Assembly: GCA_049718765.1 (NCBI GenBank)
Contig: JBNARI010000009.1
Span: 1-61,975, forward strand
Origin: JBNARI01 sp049718765
Lineage (GTDB): Bacteria; Bacillota; Sulfobacillia; DUMF01
Direction of reading: 5' to 3'
DNA: 61,975 nucleotides
Every line of letters starts with the position of its first letter. The stretch's first letter is position 1. Below the pieces are notes generated by a model. It did not search any database. It saw only the letters and a list, made by a program, of their open reading frames with translations, and was not told the origin of the DNA. This document shows positions 1 to 7,871 of the stretch, one piece after another. Position numbers and translations under genes: made by a program.

Positions 1-299
1 GGCTGCTTACTGCGCGTCAAAAGGGGGGATTAACTCAGCTAAGTAAGGTGCTAGCCATCGAGTGGGCACCCTATCACGTTAACGTGAACTGCATAGCGCC
101 TACCTTCGTGCTTACTCCGATGACTGAGCCCACCTTTAAAGAGAAGGAGTTCAACGAGGAAGTAATGAGGAGAATCCCCCTGAGAAAGCTTGCTGCAACA
201 GAGGACGTAGCAAATGCAGCGGTGTACCTTGCTTCCGATGCCTCAGACATGATAATTGGAGCCACGGTCCTGGTGGACGGGGGATGGGTCGCGTGGTGA
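1..299 (+). pseudogene. Short-chain dehydrogenase/reductase C-terminal part, frameshifted and truncated by the window edge
   Basis: The last ~85 residues match the classical SDR family (NAD(P)-dependent oxidoreductases): the substrate-loop region VNCIAPTFVLTPMTEP, then the usual C-terminal stretch ending near VDGGW. The catalytic Y-x-x-x-K motif (YCASK, about 8-22) is present but lies in frame 2, which reaches TAA at 44-46. The rest of the protein continues in frame 3 (QLSKVLAIEW). One extra base around 33-36 explains the switch: without the T at about 35 the reading becomes the family-typical ASKGGINQLSKVLAIEW. The gene is therefore a pseudogene or carries a sequencing error. The N-terminal Rossmann half lies outside the window. 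It precedes the symporter gene by 36 nt in the same direction, so it was probably part of the same catabolic operon. The exact substrate cannot be inferred. Confidence 0.8.
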
Positions 300-335
300 G
301 ATCTTAGGCTGGAAGCCTCTGGGGAGGGGTAAAGG

Positions 336-2267
336 ATGCAAGGCGGAGCGTGGATGATAGTCAGCACCATTCTGTATACGGTAGCCATGATGGTGCTCAG
401 CTACTACGTGGGTAAGCGGTTGACCAGGAACGAAATGGAATTCATGATTGGCGGCCGTGAATTCTCGGCTTCGATGACTGCCATTGGGAACACGTCCATA
501 CTTATCTCGGGCGGGTACTTGCCGGGTATCGTGATGTATGGCTACCTGTTTGGCGTTGGAGGAATGTGGTTCTACATTGGGTGGGGCACAGGCGCCCTAG
601 TAGCGCTGTTGTGTTGGGCTGTATTTTGGCGTACCACTGGTGCTTTCACGCCCACAGAGTGGTTTGAGTATCGGTACGGCAAGAGTGGGCGCATGGCCAT
701 CACACTAGTAATTCTCACGGCCTCTCTGGCAATAATCGGGTGGCAGTACGTTGGCAGTGGTGCAATAATTGGTGGTGCCCTCGGAGTCTCTCCTCAAATG
801 GGCATGATAATCGTTGGCGTGGTTGTCACATTGTACGTGGTGCTCGGAGGCGTATGGGCAGCAACCATCACCGACATTGTCCAATGGTCTTGGGTTGTGA
901 TTACCACTTTCATTGCTTTGCCCGTGTATCTCATGTTTAGGTATGGGCTCCCAGATCCCAGCAAGCTCCCAGCGGGATTCTTGAACGTTCCCTTCGGTAC
1001 AATTCCCGTTGTGAAGTTCGTGGTACCTTCGGCGCTCACTTTCTTGCTCCAACACCAGTCCTTGCTGAACCAATCGCCGTACTGGACCCGCGCAGCTGGT
1101 GGCAGGGACGCCAAGGCAGTAGCCGTGGGGTGGTTATGGACAGTGATTATTACTTACCTTTGCGGCATCCTAGGAGCCTGGGTAGGTGTCTATACGAGGA
1201 TGCTGGTACCGAACCTCAATAATGCCGCACTTGCTCTTGGGTCGCTCATGCAAGTCATACCTGTACCACTTGCATCGCTAGTGATGTGCGGGCTGATTGC
1301 GGCTACTATGTCCACGTGCGACATCTATCTGGTTTCTGGTATTAACCAGCTGGTCAGGGATGTTGCCCAGTATTTCCTGAAAATCAATGACACAGCAAGA
1401 CTGCTCAATTGGGCCAGGTGGGGCACATTCATATACGGCATATTGGCCGTGGTGTTCGCCATAACTTGGACGAGAGGGTTGAGTTTACTCTTTGCCTTCG
1501 GAACGGCCATAGGCGCACCTCTGTTTGTGTTCTACCTGGACTCGTGGCTTCTAAAGGTTGGGAATGCCACAGGAGCGCTTGCCACTGTCGTCATGTCACT
1601 AGGCACTGTGTTATACTGGGAAATCCTTACCCAGAACTATAAGCAAGTGCACACGCTATGGGTGGTATTCCCAGTCGCAATTGCAACCCTTGTGATAGCC
1701 AGTGCGCTTAGTGGTGGGCGCAAGAAACCTGAGGTCAAGGGAGAACTCAGTGACGTTGGAATTGCAATCTTGACTGCCATACAACTTGGCTATAACACTG
1801 CGGTGAAGATTACGAATATCTTGGATCCTTTCATGAGAGAAAAGCGAATACAGGCAGGCTATATCCACGCGGAGCTTGATAAGTTGGAAGCCATGGGATA
1901 CATCGAGCGGGAATCTCCTAGGCTTACCAGGCAGTTGTTCTTCAAACTTACCGAAAAGGGCAGTGCGGAGGCAGATAAACATGTGGCGGAAGAAGACAGG
2001 CTGGCAATGGAAAAGTACGGCCTCGACTTCAAATCCCTGAAAGTGCTCCATGCAGTTGCACAGCAAACGACTCCAGTGAGCATTGACGTGTTGGCTCAGA
2101 CGCTTCGTCTATATTCACTTCAGTTGGTGGCAATCATCGAAAAGCTCAATGAGCGGAAACTTGCCACGAGTTGTGGGTTTGTAAGACTAATGCTGAAGTG
2201 CACCGAGTCCGGCAGATCCCTAGCCAGCTCAGCCAGCCAGGATACCTTGCTCAATCTACAGGCTTAA
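336..2267 (+). CDS. Sodium:solute symporter family transporter with C-terminal winged-helix-like domains
   Basis: The 643-residue protein starts at ATG 336 behind a good SD (ggagggg, about 321-327). Residues ~1-465 are a multi-spanning SSS-family permease (Na+-coupled solute uptake): an N-terminal hydrophobic helix, the charged loop with GGREF, then repeated hydrophobic helices. The remaining ~175 residues are soluble and not normal for the family. They contain two segments resembling winged helices. The first (about 495-550) has the pattern ELDKLEAMGYIERES followed by FKLTEKG, as in PadR/MarR-type proteins. The second (about 570-635) has a similar helix-turn-helix pattern. Either the transporter doubles as a membrane-bound sensor/regulator, or the domain is a regulatory tail that does not bind DNA. 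A second SSS gene follows. The solute is unknown. The SSS assignment is firm; the winged-helix reading is inference from sequence pattern. Confidence 0.85.
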   Translation: MQGGAWMIVSTILYTVAMMVLSYYVGKRLTRNEMEFMIGGREFSASMTAIGNTSILISGGYLPGIVMYGYLFGVGGMWFYIGWGTGALVALLCWAVFWRTTGAFTPTEWFEYRYGKSGRMAITLVILTASLAIIGWQYVGSGAIIGGALGVSPQMGMIIVGVVVTLYVVLGGVWAATITDIVQWSWVVITTFIALPVYLMFRYGLPDPSKLPAGFLNVPFGTIPVVKFVVPSALTFLLQHQSLLNQSPYWTRAAGGRDAKAVAVGWLWTVIITYLCGILGAWVGVYTRMLVPNLNNAALALGSLMQVIPVPLASLVMCGLIAATMSTCDIYLVSGINQLVRDVAQYFLKINDTARLLNWARWGTFIYGILAVVFAITWTRGLSLLFAFGTAIGAPLFVFYLDSWLLKVGNATGALATVVMSLGTVLYWEILTQNYKQVHTLWVVFPVAIATLVIASALSGGRKKPEVKGELSDVGIAILTAIQLGYNTAVKITNILDPFMREKRIQAGYIHAELDKLEAMGYIERESPRLTRQLFFKLTEKGSAEADKHVAEEDRLAMEKYGLDFKSLKVLHAVAQQTTPVSIDVLAQTLRLYSLQLVAIIEKLNERKLATSCGFVRLMLKCTESGRSLASSASQDTLLNLQA

Positions 2268-2274
2268 CCATCTC

Positions 2275-2308
2275 TACCGGGAGGGGATCCTGTACTCCCC
2301 TCCCGGTA
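2275..2308 (+). terminator. Strong hairpin after the first symporter, terminator-like but without a U tract
   Basis: A perfect 12-bp stem (TACCGGGAGGGG at 2275-2286, complement at 2297-2308) with a 10-nt loop starts 8 nt after the stop codon. It is not followed by a T run. It could be an mRNA-stabilising 3' hairpin, a Rho-assisted terminator or a processing site between the two symporters. Confidence 0.5.
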
Positions 2309-2311
2309 GAC

Positions 2312-2332
2312 GGTGTTGTGTTACGCAACACC
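2312..2332 (+). repeat. Second inverted repeat directly after the first hairpin
   Basis: A 7-bp stem GGTGTTG/CAACACC with a 7-nt loop, four bases downstream of the larger hairpin. It is not followed by a T tract. The role is unknown; the tandem arrangement suggests an RNA 3'-end structure. Confidence 0.4.
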
Positions 2333-2644
2333 TGTGTCGCTTTGCTACACCAGCGTCATTACCAGTCAGACCCACATCGGAGTTCCCAGAAGATCAATTG
2401 ATGTCAAGTGGAAGCTGTACAGAAGTGATACAACCTCGTGGGTGGTCATACCATCAGCGTATCCGCGCGTCAGCGAATAAAGAAGTAAATTATGTAGAAT
2501 TCATCAAATGGCACTTTACTTGCTAATTGACAAGTAGAAGGCATGGTGCAGTTACTGCATGAGGGGGGTGGTGGTAACCCAGAGTAGGTCTAGGTCTACA
2601 TATTAATCCCTTTAAAGAGCGAACTAGCAAAGGGGGAAGACTGG

Positions 2645-4147
2645 TTGAGCAGAGAAAGCATTATCTTGGCCATCGTCGTAGTGTTTTACTTGCTGTCGTT
2701 AGTGATTGGGTCGGCCTTTACTCGAAAGGCCTCGACTGGCTTTCTGGCATTTACCATCGCCAACAAACAATTGCCATGGTATGTAATAATGGGGACTGCG
2801 TTCGCTACATATGCAGGAACTGTAACCTTCATGGCCTGGCCAGGGTCTGCTTGGAAGGGCGGCGTGAACATCGGATGGCAGATGTTCCCCAACGGTCTTG
2901 GAGTTTTGTTGTGCGCGATGTTCATAGTCCCGATACTTGTCAGGATGTCACGGGTCACCATGGCAGAGCCCCTGGGTGAACGTTACAGTTCGGGCGTCAG
3001 GACAGTGTGCTCCGCTTTAGGTTTTGCCAGAACGCTCGGTAGTACTGCAAACCAAATCATAGGTGTGGCAATTGTAATTAGTCTCTTTGCTGGCATGAAC
3101 CTAAACGCGGCTATGATCGTAAGCTGGTTGGTCCTGGTTGCGTACGTAGTGCTTGGAGGCCAGTGGGGTGTGGCTTATGCGGACACTTTCCAGGGTCTCA
3201 TCATGATTCTAAGCCTGGTTGTAGCGCCCATCGCTATTATTGCCCGGATTGGACAAGGCTCGATCATCGAAGGCTGGAACTTGATTCTCAAGAACGTGCC
3301 GGCAAAGCACTTTGACATGATGAATATCAAGACTAATGTTCTGATCGGCTACCTACTTGTGCAGACCTTTGGCCAGATGCTGCGCCCTGAACTTTACGGT
3401 CGAATATTCGCTGCCAGGAGTGCCAAGGAAGGGGTTCGAGGTTGGCTAATTGTGGGCATGTTCCTGCCAATAGTGCTGTCCTCCGCCATCATACTTGGAT
3501 TAGCTGCCCGGGCAGTGATCCCTAAGCTAGACGATGCTCAGTATGCCGCGCCGCAGCTCTTCTTGAATTACGCTCCCATGTGGTTGCTAATCTTGTTCAT
3601 ACTGGGGATCCTTGCGGCAGGGTTGTCCACTGCAAGTTCAGCCATGATGGGGGCGGCAAACCATTACGTGACTGACTTCCATGCAACGTTCATTAACAAG
3701 AACATGGGGGATAAGACAGCCGTCACCGTAACCAGAGTATCGGTTGTGGTGTTTAGCTTGATAGCCTTGTGGTGGGCTGTGAGCTGGAAGAGCATAATAG
3801 ACATATTCCAGTTCTCATATACAGTCCTTGTGGGCGGCCTGCTTCTCCCGTATTTCGGCATGTTCTTCTGGCCACGAATGACAACCCCTGCTGCATTCTG
3901 GTCCGCTCTTGTTGGTGGCGGATTAACCATAGTGTGGAAGTTCGTAGTGCAGAATTACAAGCTTGTGGGAGAACCTTGGCTCAGTCTTGATCCAGTGGTA
4001 CCAGCCCTGGTGGCCAGTGTCATACTGTCAGTTGTTGTGAGCTACATGACTCCTCCAGAATACGACAAGGTGGTAAAGTTCGCAGAAACCTACGGATTAA
4101 CGTCCTTGAAGCAAAGAGCTTTGAAAGCAATGGGTGAAGTTAAGTGA
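2645..4147 (+). CDS. Sodium:solute symporter family transporter
   Basis: A 500-residue SSS-family permease of ordinary family length, beginning at TTG 2645 behind a GGGGGA-type SD (about 2632-2637). About a dozen hydrophobic segments are visible. Family-typical features include the early helix pair separated by a polar loop with ANKQLPWYVIMGTAFATYAG, and the conserved glycine-rich helix around VLGGQWGVAYADTFQG. Unlike its upstream neighbour it ends shortly after the last membrane helix and carries no soluble C-terminal domain. It is followed 35 nt later by a gene for a small membrane protein. Two different SSS permeases side by side next to a dehydrogenase, a ThDP enzyme and an acyl-CoA dehydrogenase suggest import of an organic acid or related carbon source. 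The substrate cannot be read from sequence. Confidence 0.85.
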   Translation: MSRESIILAIVVVFYLLSLVIGSAFTRKASTGFLAFTIANKQLPWYVIMGTAFATYAGTVTFMAWPGSAWKGGVNIGWQMFPNGLGVLLCAMFIVPILVRMSRVTMAEPLGERYSSGVRTVCSALGFARTLGSTANQIIGVAIVISLFAGMNLNAAMIVSWLVLVAYVVLGGQWGVAYADTFQGLIMILSLVVAPIAIIARIGQGSIIEGWNLILKNVPAKHFDMMNIKTNVLIGYLLVQTFGQMLRPELYGRIFAARSAKEGVRGWLIVGMFLPIVLSSAIILGLAARAVIPKLDDAQYAAPQLFLNYAPMWLLILFILGILAAGLSTASSAMMGAANHYVTDFHATFINKNMGDKTAVTVTRVSVVVFSLIALWWAVSWKSIIDIFQFSYTVLVGGLLLPYFGMFFWPRMTTPAAFWSALVGGGLTIVWKFVVQNYKLVGEPWLSLDPVVPALVASVILSVVVSYMTPPEYDKVVKFAETYGLTSLKQRALKAMGEVK

Positions 4148-4182
4148 AGGGCATCCCATGTTATTGAGGGAGGTATTGGGTC

Positions 4183-4452
4183 ATGAAGTCTGGATCGGAA
4201 CGCAAGAACAGTGAGGCGGTGTACGAACGGGAAAAGACCAAGTACTTGCCGTTGGAGTCTTACTGGGTCCCGCGGTGGTACGTTAGATATTTCGTTTGGG
4301 TTTGGCCAGCGGTGGTTATTTGGGTGATAATAGCCTTCTTGTTCCAATCCCACGCTCCTTCGAATCACCTCTTGGCGAATTTGCTTTGGGGCGGATTCGT
4401 AGTTGCGCTAGGCATTCTTGGGTACGCAATCGAGAAAGCTTGGCCCATCTAA
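4183..4452 (+). CDS. Small two-helix membrane protein downstream of the symporter
   Basis: An 89-residue protein starting at ATG 4183 with a GGGAGG-type SD (about 4168-4173). The first ~45 residues are polar and then aromatic-rich (PLESYWVPRWYVRYFVW). Two hydrophobic segments follow, about 46-65 (WPAVVIWVIIAFLF) and 68-85 (LLWGGFVVALGILGYAI), so both ends may face the same side. I do not recognise a named family. Small two-helix proteins encoded next to SSS permeases are known as accessory subunits in some families, and the position here fits that. This is inference from context only. Confidence 0.7.
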   Translation: MKSGSERKNSEAVYEREKTKYLPLESYWVPRWYVRYFVWVWPAVVIWVIIAFLFQSHAPSNHLLANLLWGGFVVALGILGYAIEKAWPI

Positions 4453-4465
4453 GGTAAAAGGGGAA

Positions 4466-4509
4466 ACCTGGCCTTCTGCGAGGGTACCTAGACCTTGGGA
4501 GGGCCAGGT
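4466..4509 (+). terminator. Long-range hairpin between the small membrane gene and the ThDP-enzyme gene
   Basis: ACCTGGCC (4466-4473) pairs with GGCCAGGT (4502-4509), enclosing a 28-nt loop. It is followed by a moderately T-rich stretch (GTCCTTGTTCTC). It may be a weak terminator or attenuator ahead of the next gene. No T-box or known riboswitch core is visible. Confidence 0.4.
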
Positions 4510-4556
4510 GTCCTTGTTCTCTAAGAGTACCATGCAATCAAGAAAGGTGGATGCCA

Positions 4557-6245
4557 ATGAACGAATTGACAGTGGCAGAAGCTGTAGTGAGAGTGTTTAA
4601 CAGGGAAGAAGTGCCGTTTGTAGCTGGCGTCCCTGGCGGGGGACTCATGGAGATACTGGATAGCATGTACAAGGATCCCAAATCCCGCTTTATCCTTGTA
4701 AGGCACGAACAAAGCGCATCCTTCATGGCCCATGGATATGCTAGGGTTCAAGGAAAGCCGGCGGTTTGTATGGCTTCAAGGGGCGGCGGCGCAGCCAACA
4801 TGGCAATTGGGATTTGGGGCTCGTTCGTAGAGTCCACTCCAATGGTGGCTATTACGGGGCAGGTTGGAACGAAGTTCCTGGACCGAGGAGCATTTGAGGA
4901 AGCAGATGTGAATGAATTCATGAGGCCGATCACGAAGTGGTCTCGGCAGGTTCCGACAGCGGACCGCGTGCCGGAGTATCTCGAGGAAGCGTTCCGGGTG
5001 TGTCAAACTGGCCGTCCTGGGCCAGCTCACTTGGCCATTCCCTTCGATTTCCCGGCCCAGAAGATCAGAGAAGAGTTCGTTGAGGGCATATGTTATACAA
5101 AGCCTTCGAATGAGGTTTATCCATCACCCAAGCTGGTCGAAGCTGCAGCCAGCCTTCTTCTTGATTCTTTAAAACCGGTTATGATTGTGGGGGGTGGCGT
5201 AATCTCCGCAAGAGCCAGCCAAGAAGCCTTGGATCTAGCTGAATTCCTCACGATGCCTGTGGTTACCACGTGGCAACGGAAGCCAATGGACGAAAGACAT
5301 GATTTGGTGATGGGGAACATGGGAGTGGCAGGCACCAGCCCCTCTGCCACAGTGCTCAGGGAAGCCGATGTAGTGCTGGCAGTAGGGTGCAGGTTCTCGG
5401 AAATGTCCACAGAGCAATATCAGCTGAAGTTTGGTCCGAAAACGAAAGTGATTCATATTGACATCGATCCGAACGTCATTGGCAAGGTGGTTCCAGTCTC
5501 GATTGGCATTGTTGCCCACGCCAAGATAGCGCTCCGACAACTGACAGATTTGATAAAAGCCCGTCTAGCCGAACTTGGACTGAAGAGGAAGAACGAGGAA
5601 AGGCTTGCTGAGCTAAAGAGATTGAAGAGGTCTTGGATAGAAGAGCTGCAATCCCGAAATTTCGATGCGGAACCCATCATCATTGCAAGAGTGGTCACGG
5701 ATCTCAGGGACTTCCTGGGAGAGGGCGACGCAGTGGTTTTGGATTCGGGCAACTTCATCCATGATTCTTCTTGGTACTTCACCAGCTACAATCCCTGGAA
5801 TTACATCTATCCGACCGGCGGGCTAATGGGTTTTGGATTGCCAGGTGCCATGGGGGTCAAGTTAGCACTGCCGAATAGTAGGGTGGTGTGCCTGGCCGGC
5901 GACGGCGGCTTTTCCATGACTGTTCAGGAACTTGAGACTGCATTACGTGAAAACATCCCCGTGGTGTGCGTTGTATTGAATAACATGTGTCTAGGAAACA
6001 TCAAAGTCAGACAGAAACTCAAGTTCAACTCCCGCTTTATCGGATGCGACTTCACTCCACCCCAGAACTTTGCCCTAATCGCCCAAGGGTTTGGGGCATA
6101 CGGTGAAAGGGTAACGAAGCCAGCAGATATCAAGCCCGCCCTTGACAGGGCTTTCAGTAGCGGACGGGTTGCAGTTATCGATGTGGTAATTGATCCCAAC
6201 GACATCTCCCAGGCACAGGCAGGGCGATGCTGGTGGAAAGTCTAG
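4557..6245 (+). CDS. Thiamine-diphosphate-dependent enzyme, acetolactate synthase/decarboxylase superfamily
   Basis: About 562 residues with the three-part architecture of the acetohydroxyacid synthase/benzoylformate decarboxylase superfamily. The N-terminal pyrimidine-binding domain has the catalytic-type Glu in RHEQSASFMA. A central Rossmann-like domain follows (about 190-320). The C-terminal ThDP-binding domain has the GDGGFSM...LNN motif that binds Mg and diphosphate. Length fits the family. I chose ATG 4557 because the SD AAAGGTGG (4543-4550) abuts the earlier ATG 4551 but is 6 nt from 4557. No small regulatory subunit (ilvH) is adjacent and no branched-chain amino-acid genes are near, so a catabolic decarboxylase, lyase or carboligase role is as likely as acetolactate synthesis. 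A probable terminator follows. Confidence 0.85.
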   Translation: MNELTVAEAVVRVFNREEVPFVAGVPGGGLMEILDSMYKDPKSRFILVRHEQSASFMAHGYARVQGKPAVCMASRGGGAANMAIGIWGSFVESTPMVAITGQVGTKFLDRGAFEEADVNEFMRPITKWSRQVPTADRVPEYLEEAFRVCQTGRPGPAHLAIPFDFPAQKIREEFVEGICYTKPSNEVYPSPKLVEAAASLLLDSLKPVMIVGGGVISARASQEALDLAEFLTMPVVTTWQRKPMDERHDLVMGNMGVAGTSPSATVLREADVVLAVGCRFSEMSTEQYQLKFGPKTKVIHIDIDPNVIGKVVPVSIGIVAHAKIALRQLTDLIKARLAELGLKRKNEERLAELKRLKRSWIEELQSRNFDAEPIIIARVVTDLRDFLGEGDAVVLDSGNFIHDSSWYFTSYNPWNYIYPTGGLMGFGLPGAMGVKLALPNSRVVCLAGDGGFSMTVQELETALRENIPVVCVVLNNMCLGNIKVRQKLKFNSRFIGCDFTPPQNFALIAQGFGAYGERVTKPADIKPALDRAFSSGRVAVIDVVIDPNDISQAQAGRCWWKV

Positions 6246-6275
6246 CCCATTCGTGTTAACCAATGCCAGGGTCAG

Positions 6276-6309
6276 AAGTGGGGCTGTTCAGCTCAAAGCA
6301 GCCCCACTT
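6276..6309 (+). terminator. Terminator-like hairpin after the ThDP-enzyme gene
   Basis: An 11-bp perfect stem (AAGTGGGGCTG at 6276-6286, complement at 6299-6309) with a 12-nt loop, followed by TGTTATT rather than a clean T run. It lies between two same-strand genes and separates hbd from the upstream operon. Confidence 0.6.
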
Positions 6310-6335
6310 GTGTTATTCGTACGGTTCTATATACT
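6308..6335 (+). promoter_or_regulatory. Candidate sigma-A promoter for the hydroxyacyl-CoA dehydrogenase gene
   Basis: TTGTGT (6308-6313), a 16-nt spacer, then TATACT (6330-6335), located 48 nt before the chosen start. The -35 element overlaps the downstream arm of the terminator hairpin. Supported by motif and position only. Confidence 0.4.
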
Positions 6336-6382
6336 TGTTCATGCCGAGCAAGAGCTATAGCGGGACACGGAGGTGCTATAAA

Positions 6383-7231
6383 ATGCTCACGGGCAAGGTT
6401 GGGGTGGTGGGCGCCGGGACTATGGGGTCTGGGATTGCGCAAGTAGTTGCAGAGGCAGGATATACAGTGATCCTCCATGATGTGAGTGAACTCAACTTGA
6501 AACGAGGGTTCGCAATTATCGAGTCAAACTTGGACAGGAAGGTGTCAAAAGGAAGACTCCCTGAGGAAAGACGAGATGCCATCCTGCAAAACATAACGTT
6601 GTCTGCAGAACTCAGCTCTTTGTCAGATTCAACCATAGTGATCGAAGCAATAATTGAGAACCTGGATGCAAAATGCAAGCTTTTTACTGCGCTCGACGAG
6701 ATCTGCAGTCCCGCTGCAATCTTTGCCTCAAACACCTCTACACTCTCCATTACCGAGATGGCATCTGCCACAAGGCGTCCTGACAAGTTCATTGGAATTC
6801 ACTTTTTCAACCCCGCACCTGTAATGTCGCTAGTTGAAATTGCCAAAGGCGCAGCTACTTCCGATCAAACCGTGAAAGCAGCCATTGAATTCGTGCTTAG
6901 CCTAGGTAAAATGCCGGTCCAGGTGAATGAAGCTCCAGGATTCATTGTGAACCGCGTGCTGATTCCAATGATAAACGAAGCGTGCTTTACACTGATGGAA
7001 GGTGTGGCTTCAGCCGAGGACATCGACACTGCCATGAAGCTCGGAGCAAATCACCCAATGGGACCACTGGCATTGGCCGATTTAATAGGCCTTGATGTAT
7101 GTCTGCAAATTCTAGAAGTGCTTCAAAAGGAATTGGGAGACAAATACCGCCCCTGTCCACTCCTTAGGAAAATGGTACGGGCAGGCAAACTTGGCAGGAA
7201 GACAGGCGAAGGGTTCTATAAATACAGTTGA
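6383..7231 (+). CDS. hbd: 3-hydroxybutyryl-CoA (3-hydroxyacyl-CoA) dehydrogenase
   Basis: A 282-residue enzyme of usual length that interconverts (S)-3-hydroxybutyryl-CoA and acetoacetyl-CoA with NAD(P). The N-terminal Rossmann motif GVVGAGTMGSGIAQ is near the start. ASNTSTLSITEMA and the active-site region IHFFNPAPVMSLVEI follow. The C-terminal helical domain contains EAPGFIVNRVLIPMINEA and MGPLALADLIGLD, then the family-typical end GRKTGEGFYKY. I chose ATG 6383 because GGAGGT (6369-6374) is 8 nt upstream and the Rossmann fold begins at once; earlier in-frame codons add a non-homologous tail. A hairpin separates it from the upstream operon, so it may be transcribed separately. It may serve butyrate metabolism or breakdown of the imported compound. 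Confidence 0.93.
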   Translation: MLTGKVGVVGAGTMGSGIAQVVAEAGYTVILHDVSELNLKRGFAIIESNLDRKVSKGRLPEERRDAILQNITLSAELSSLSDSTIVIEAIIENLDAKCKLFTALDEICSPAAIFASNTSTLSITEMASATRRPDKFIGIHFFNPAPVMSLVEIAKGAATSDQTVKAAIEFVLSLGKMPVQVNEAPGFIVNRVLIPMINEACFTLMEGVASAEDIDTAMKLGANHPMGPLALADLIGLDVCLQILEVLQKELGDKYRPCPLLRKMVRAGKLGRKTGEGFYKYS

Positions 7232-7234
7232 TAT

Positions 7235-7260
7235 AAACGGGGGGAGTAGCCCCCCAGTTT
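7235..7260. terminator. Bidirectional terminator between hbd and the convergent gene
   Basis: Six G/C pairs (GGGGGG 7239-7244, CCCCCC 7250-7255) flanked by AAAC and GTTT that extend the stem past one unpaired A. The A run on one side and T run on the other give a terminator in both directions. It begins 3 nt after hbd ends and reaches the last base of the minus-strand gene. Confidence 0.7.
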
Positions 7261-7814
7261 CATTGCTGTTGCACGGACTGTGAGGGAGCCTGGAACTGGG
7301 AAACAACGTTGTTGCATCGCTTGAGCAGCTGGTCTAACTGGTCGAGTGCTTGGGATTGGAACATGGCCGACTGAGATTGAGCTAGCGACGAAACTGCTTG
7401 CTGCAAGTTCTGTGCAATCTGAGCGTCTACTTTGGTACGCTGCATCCCGAGTTCTTCCGAAAACCGTTGTATGGCTTTTTGTATGTTCTGAAGGCTTTGT
7501 TGGACTGAGCTAGGCCCCCCGTGCATACCCTTCGAAAGCTGGTCTACCAACTGGGCTAAAGCATCAAATTTTTGAGAGTACTGCACAAAGGTAGAGGCTT
7601 GCGCAAGGGTGCTTTGAAGTTGCTGCTCAACGTTCATTTGTTGTTCCCTTATGGTCCCTTGCATTTGATTAACCAATTCAACCACTTGATCGAAAGGGGA
7701 ATTCGGTGGTAAGGTTAGCGTCGCTTGCTGGCGTATACTACTTAACCTGTCGAGGGTGGCTTCAGGACCGTCCAAGGAAAGTCTTTCCATATCGTAATCT
7801 TCCTTGCGAGGCAT
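7260..7814 (-). CDS. Gln-rich coiled-coil protein of unknown function
   Basis: 184 residues starting at ATG with an excellent SD (AAGGAGGA). I do not recognise a family. The first ~30 residues are charged. From about residue 45 to 170 the sequence is almost all amphipathic helix with heptad-like spacing and many Gln, Leu, Ser and Ala (VEQQLQSTLAQAS, LQNIQKAIQRFSEELG), and it ends in QQQ. No signal peptide or membrane helix is visible, so it is probably cytoplasmic and oligomeric. It lies downstream of a spore DNA-binding protein gene on the same strand, separated by a hairpin, so a spore- or forespore-related structural role is possible but unproven. Confidence 0.65.
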   Translation of the reverse strand: MPRKEDYDMERLSLDGPEATLDRLSSIRQQATLTLPPNSPFDQVVELVNQMQGTIREQQMNVEQQLQSTLAQASTFVQYSQKFDALAQLVDQLSKGMHGGPSSVQQSLQNIQKAIQRFSEELGMQRTKVDAQIAQNLQQAVSSLAQSQSAMFQSQALDQLDQLLKRCNNVVSQFQAPSQSVQQQ

Positions 7815-7832
7815 GCTTCATCCTCCTTGTTT

Positions 7833-7865
7833 GCCGCGGGGATGGAATACTCCTATCCCCGCGGC
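7833..7865 (-). terminator. Hairpin downstream of the SASP gene
   Basis: An 11-bp perfect stem GCCGCGGGGAT/ATCCCCGCGGC with an 11-nt loop, 6 nt after the SASP stop codon. There is no T run after it on the minus strand; the SD of the next gene follows. It may stabilise the SASP transcript or cause partial termination. Confidence 0.5.
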
Positions 7866-7871
7866 CGTTTG

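Larger units (their letters stand above)
2268..2644. other. 377-nt intergenic region between two symporter genes
   Basis: No convincing gene lies here. The region holds two adjacent hairpins directly after the first symporter (annotated separately), a 6-bp inverted repeat at 2517-2522/2531-2536, and a TTGACA at 2527-2532 followed after 18 nt by GTTACT, a weak candidate sigma-A promoter. A tandem TAGGTC-TAGGTC lies at about 2587-2598. A promoter for the second symporter is expected here because of the length and the preceding hairpins, but no element is strong enough to call with confidence. Confidence 0.4.

Noticed and set aside
74..388. Minus-strand open frame of 104 codons across the SDR end and symporter start
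   Set aside because: It is the antisense of two supported genes and shows no domain or SD.
4466..4509. Possible T-box riboswitch ahead of the ThDP-enzyme gene (GAGGGTACC)
   Set aside because: The T-box core AGGGTGGNACCGCG is not present and no specifier-loop structure is visible.
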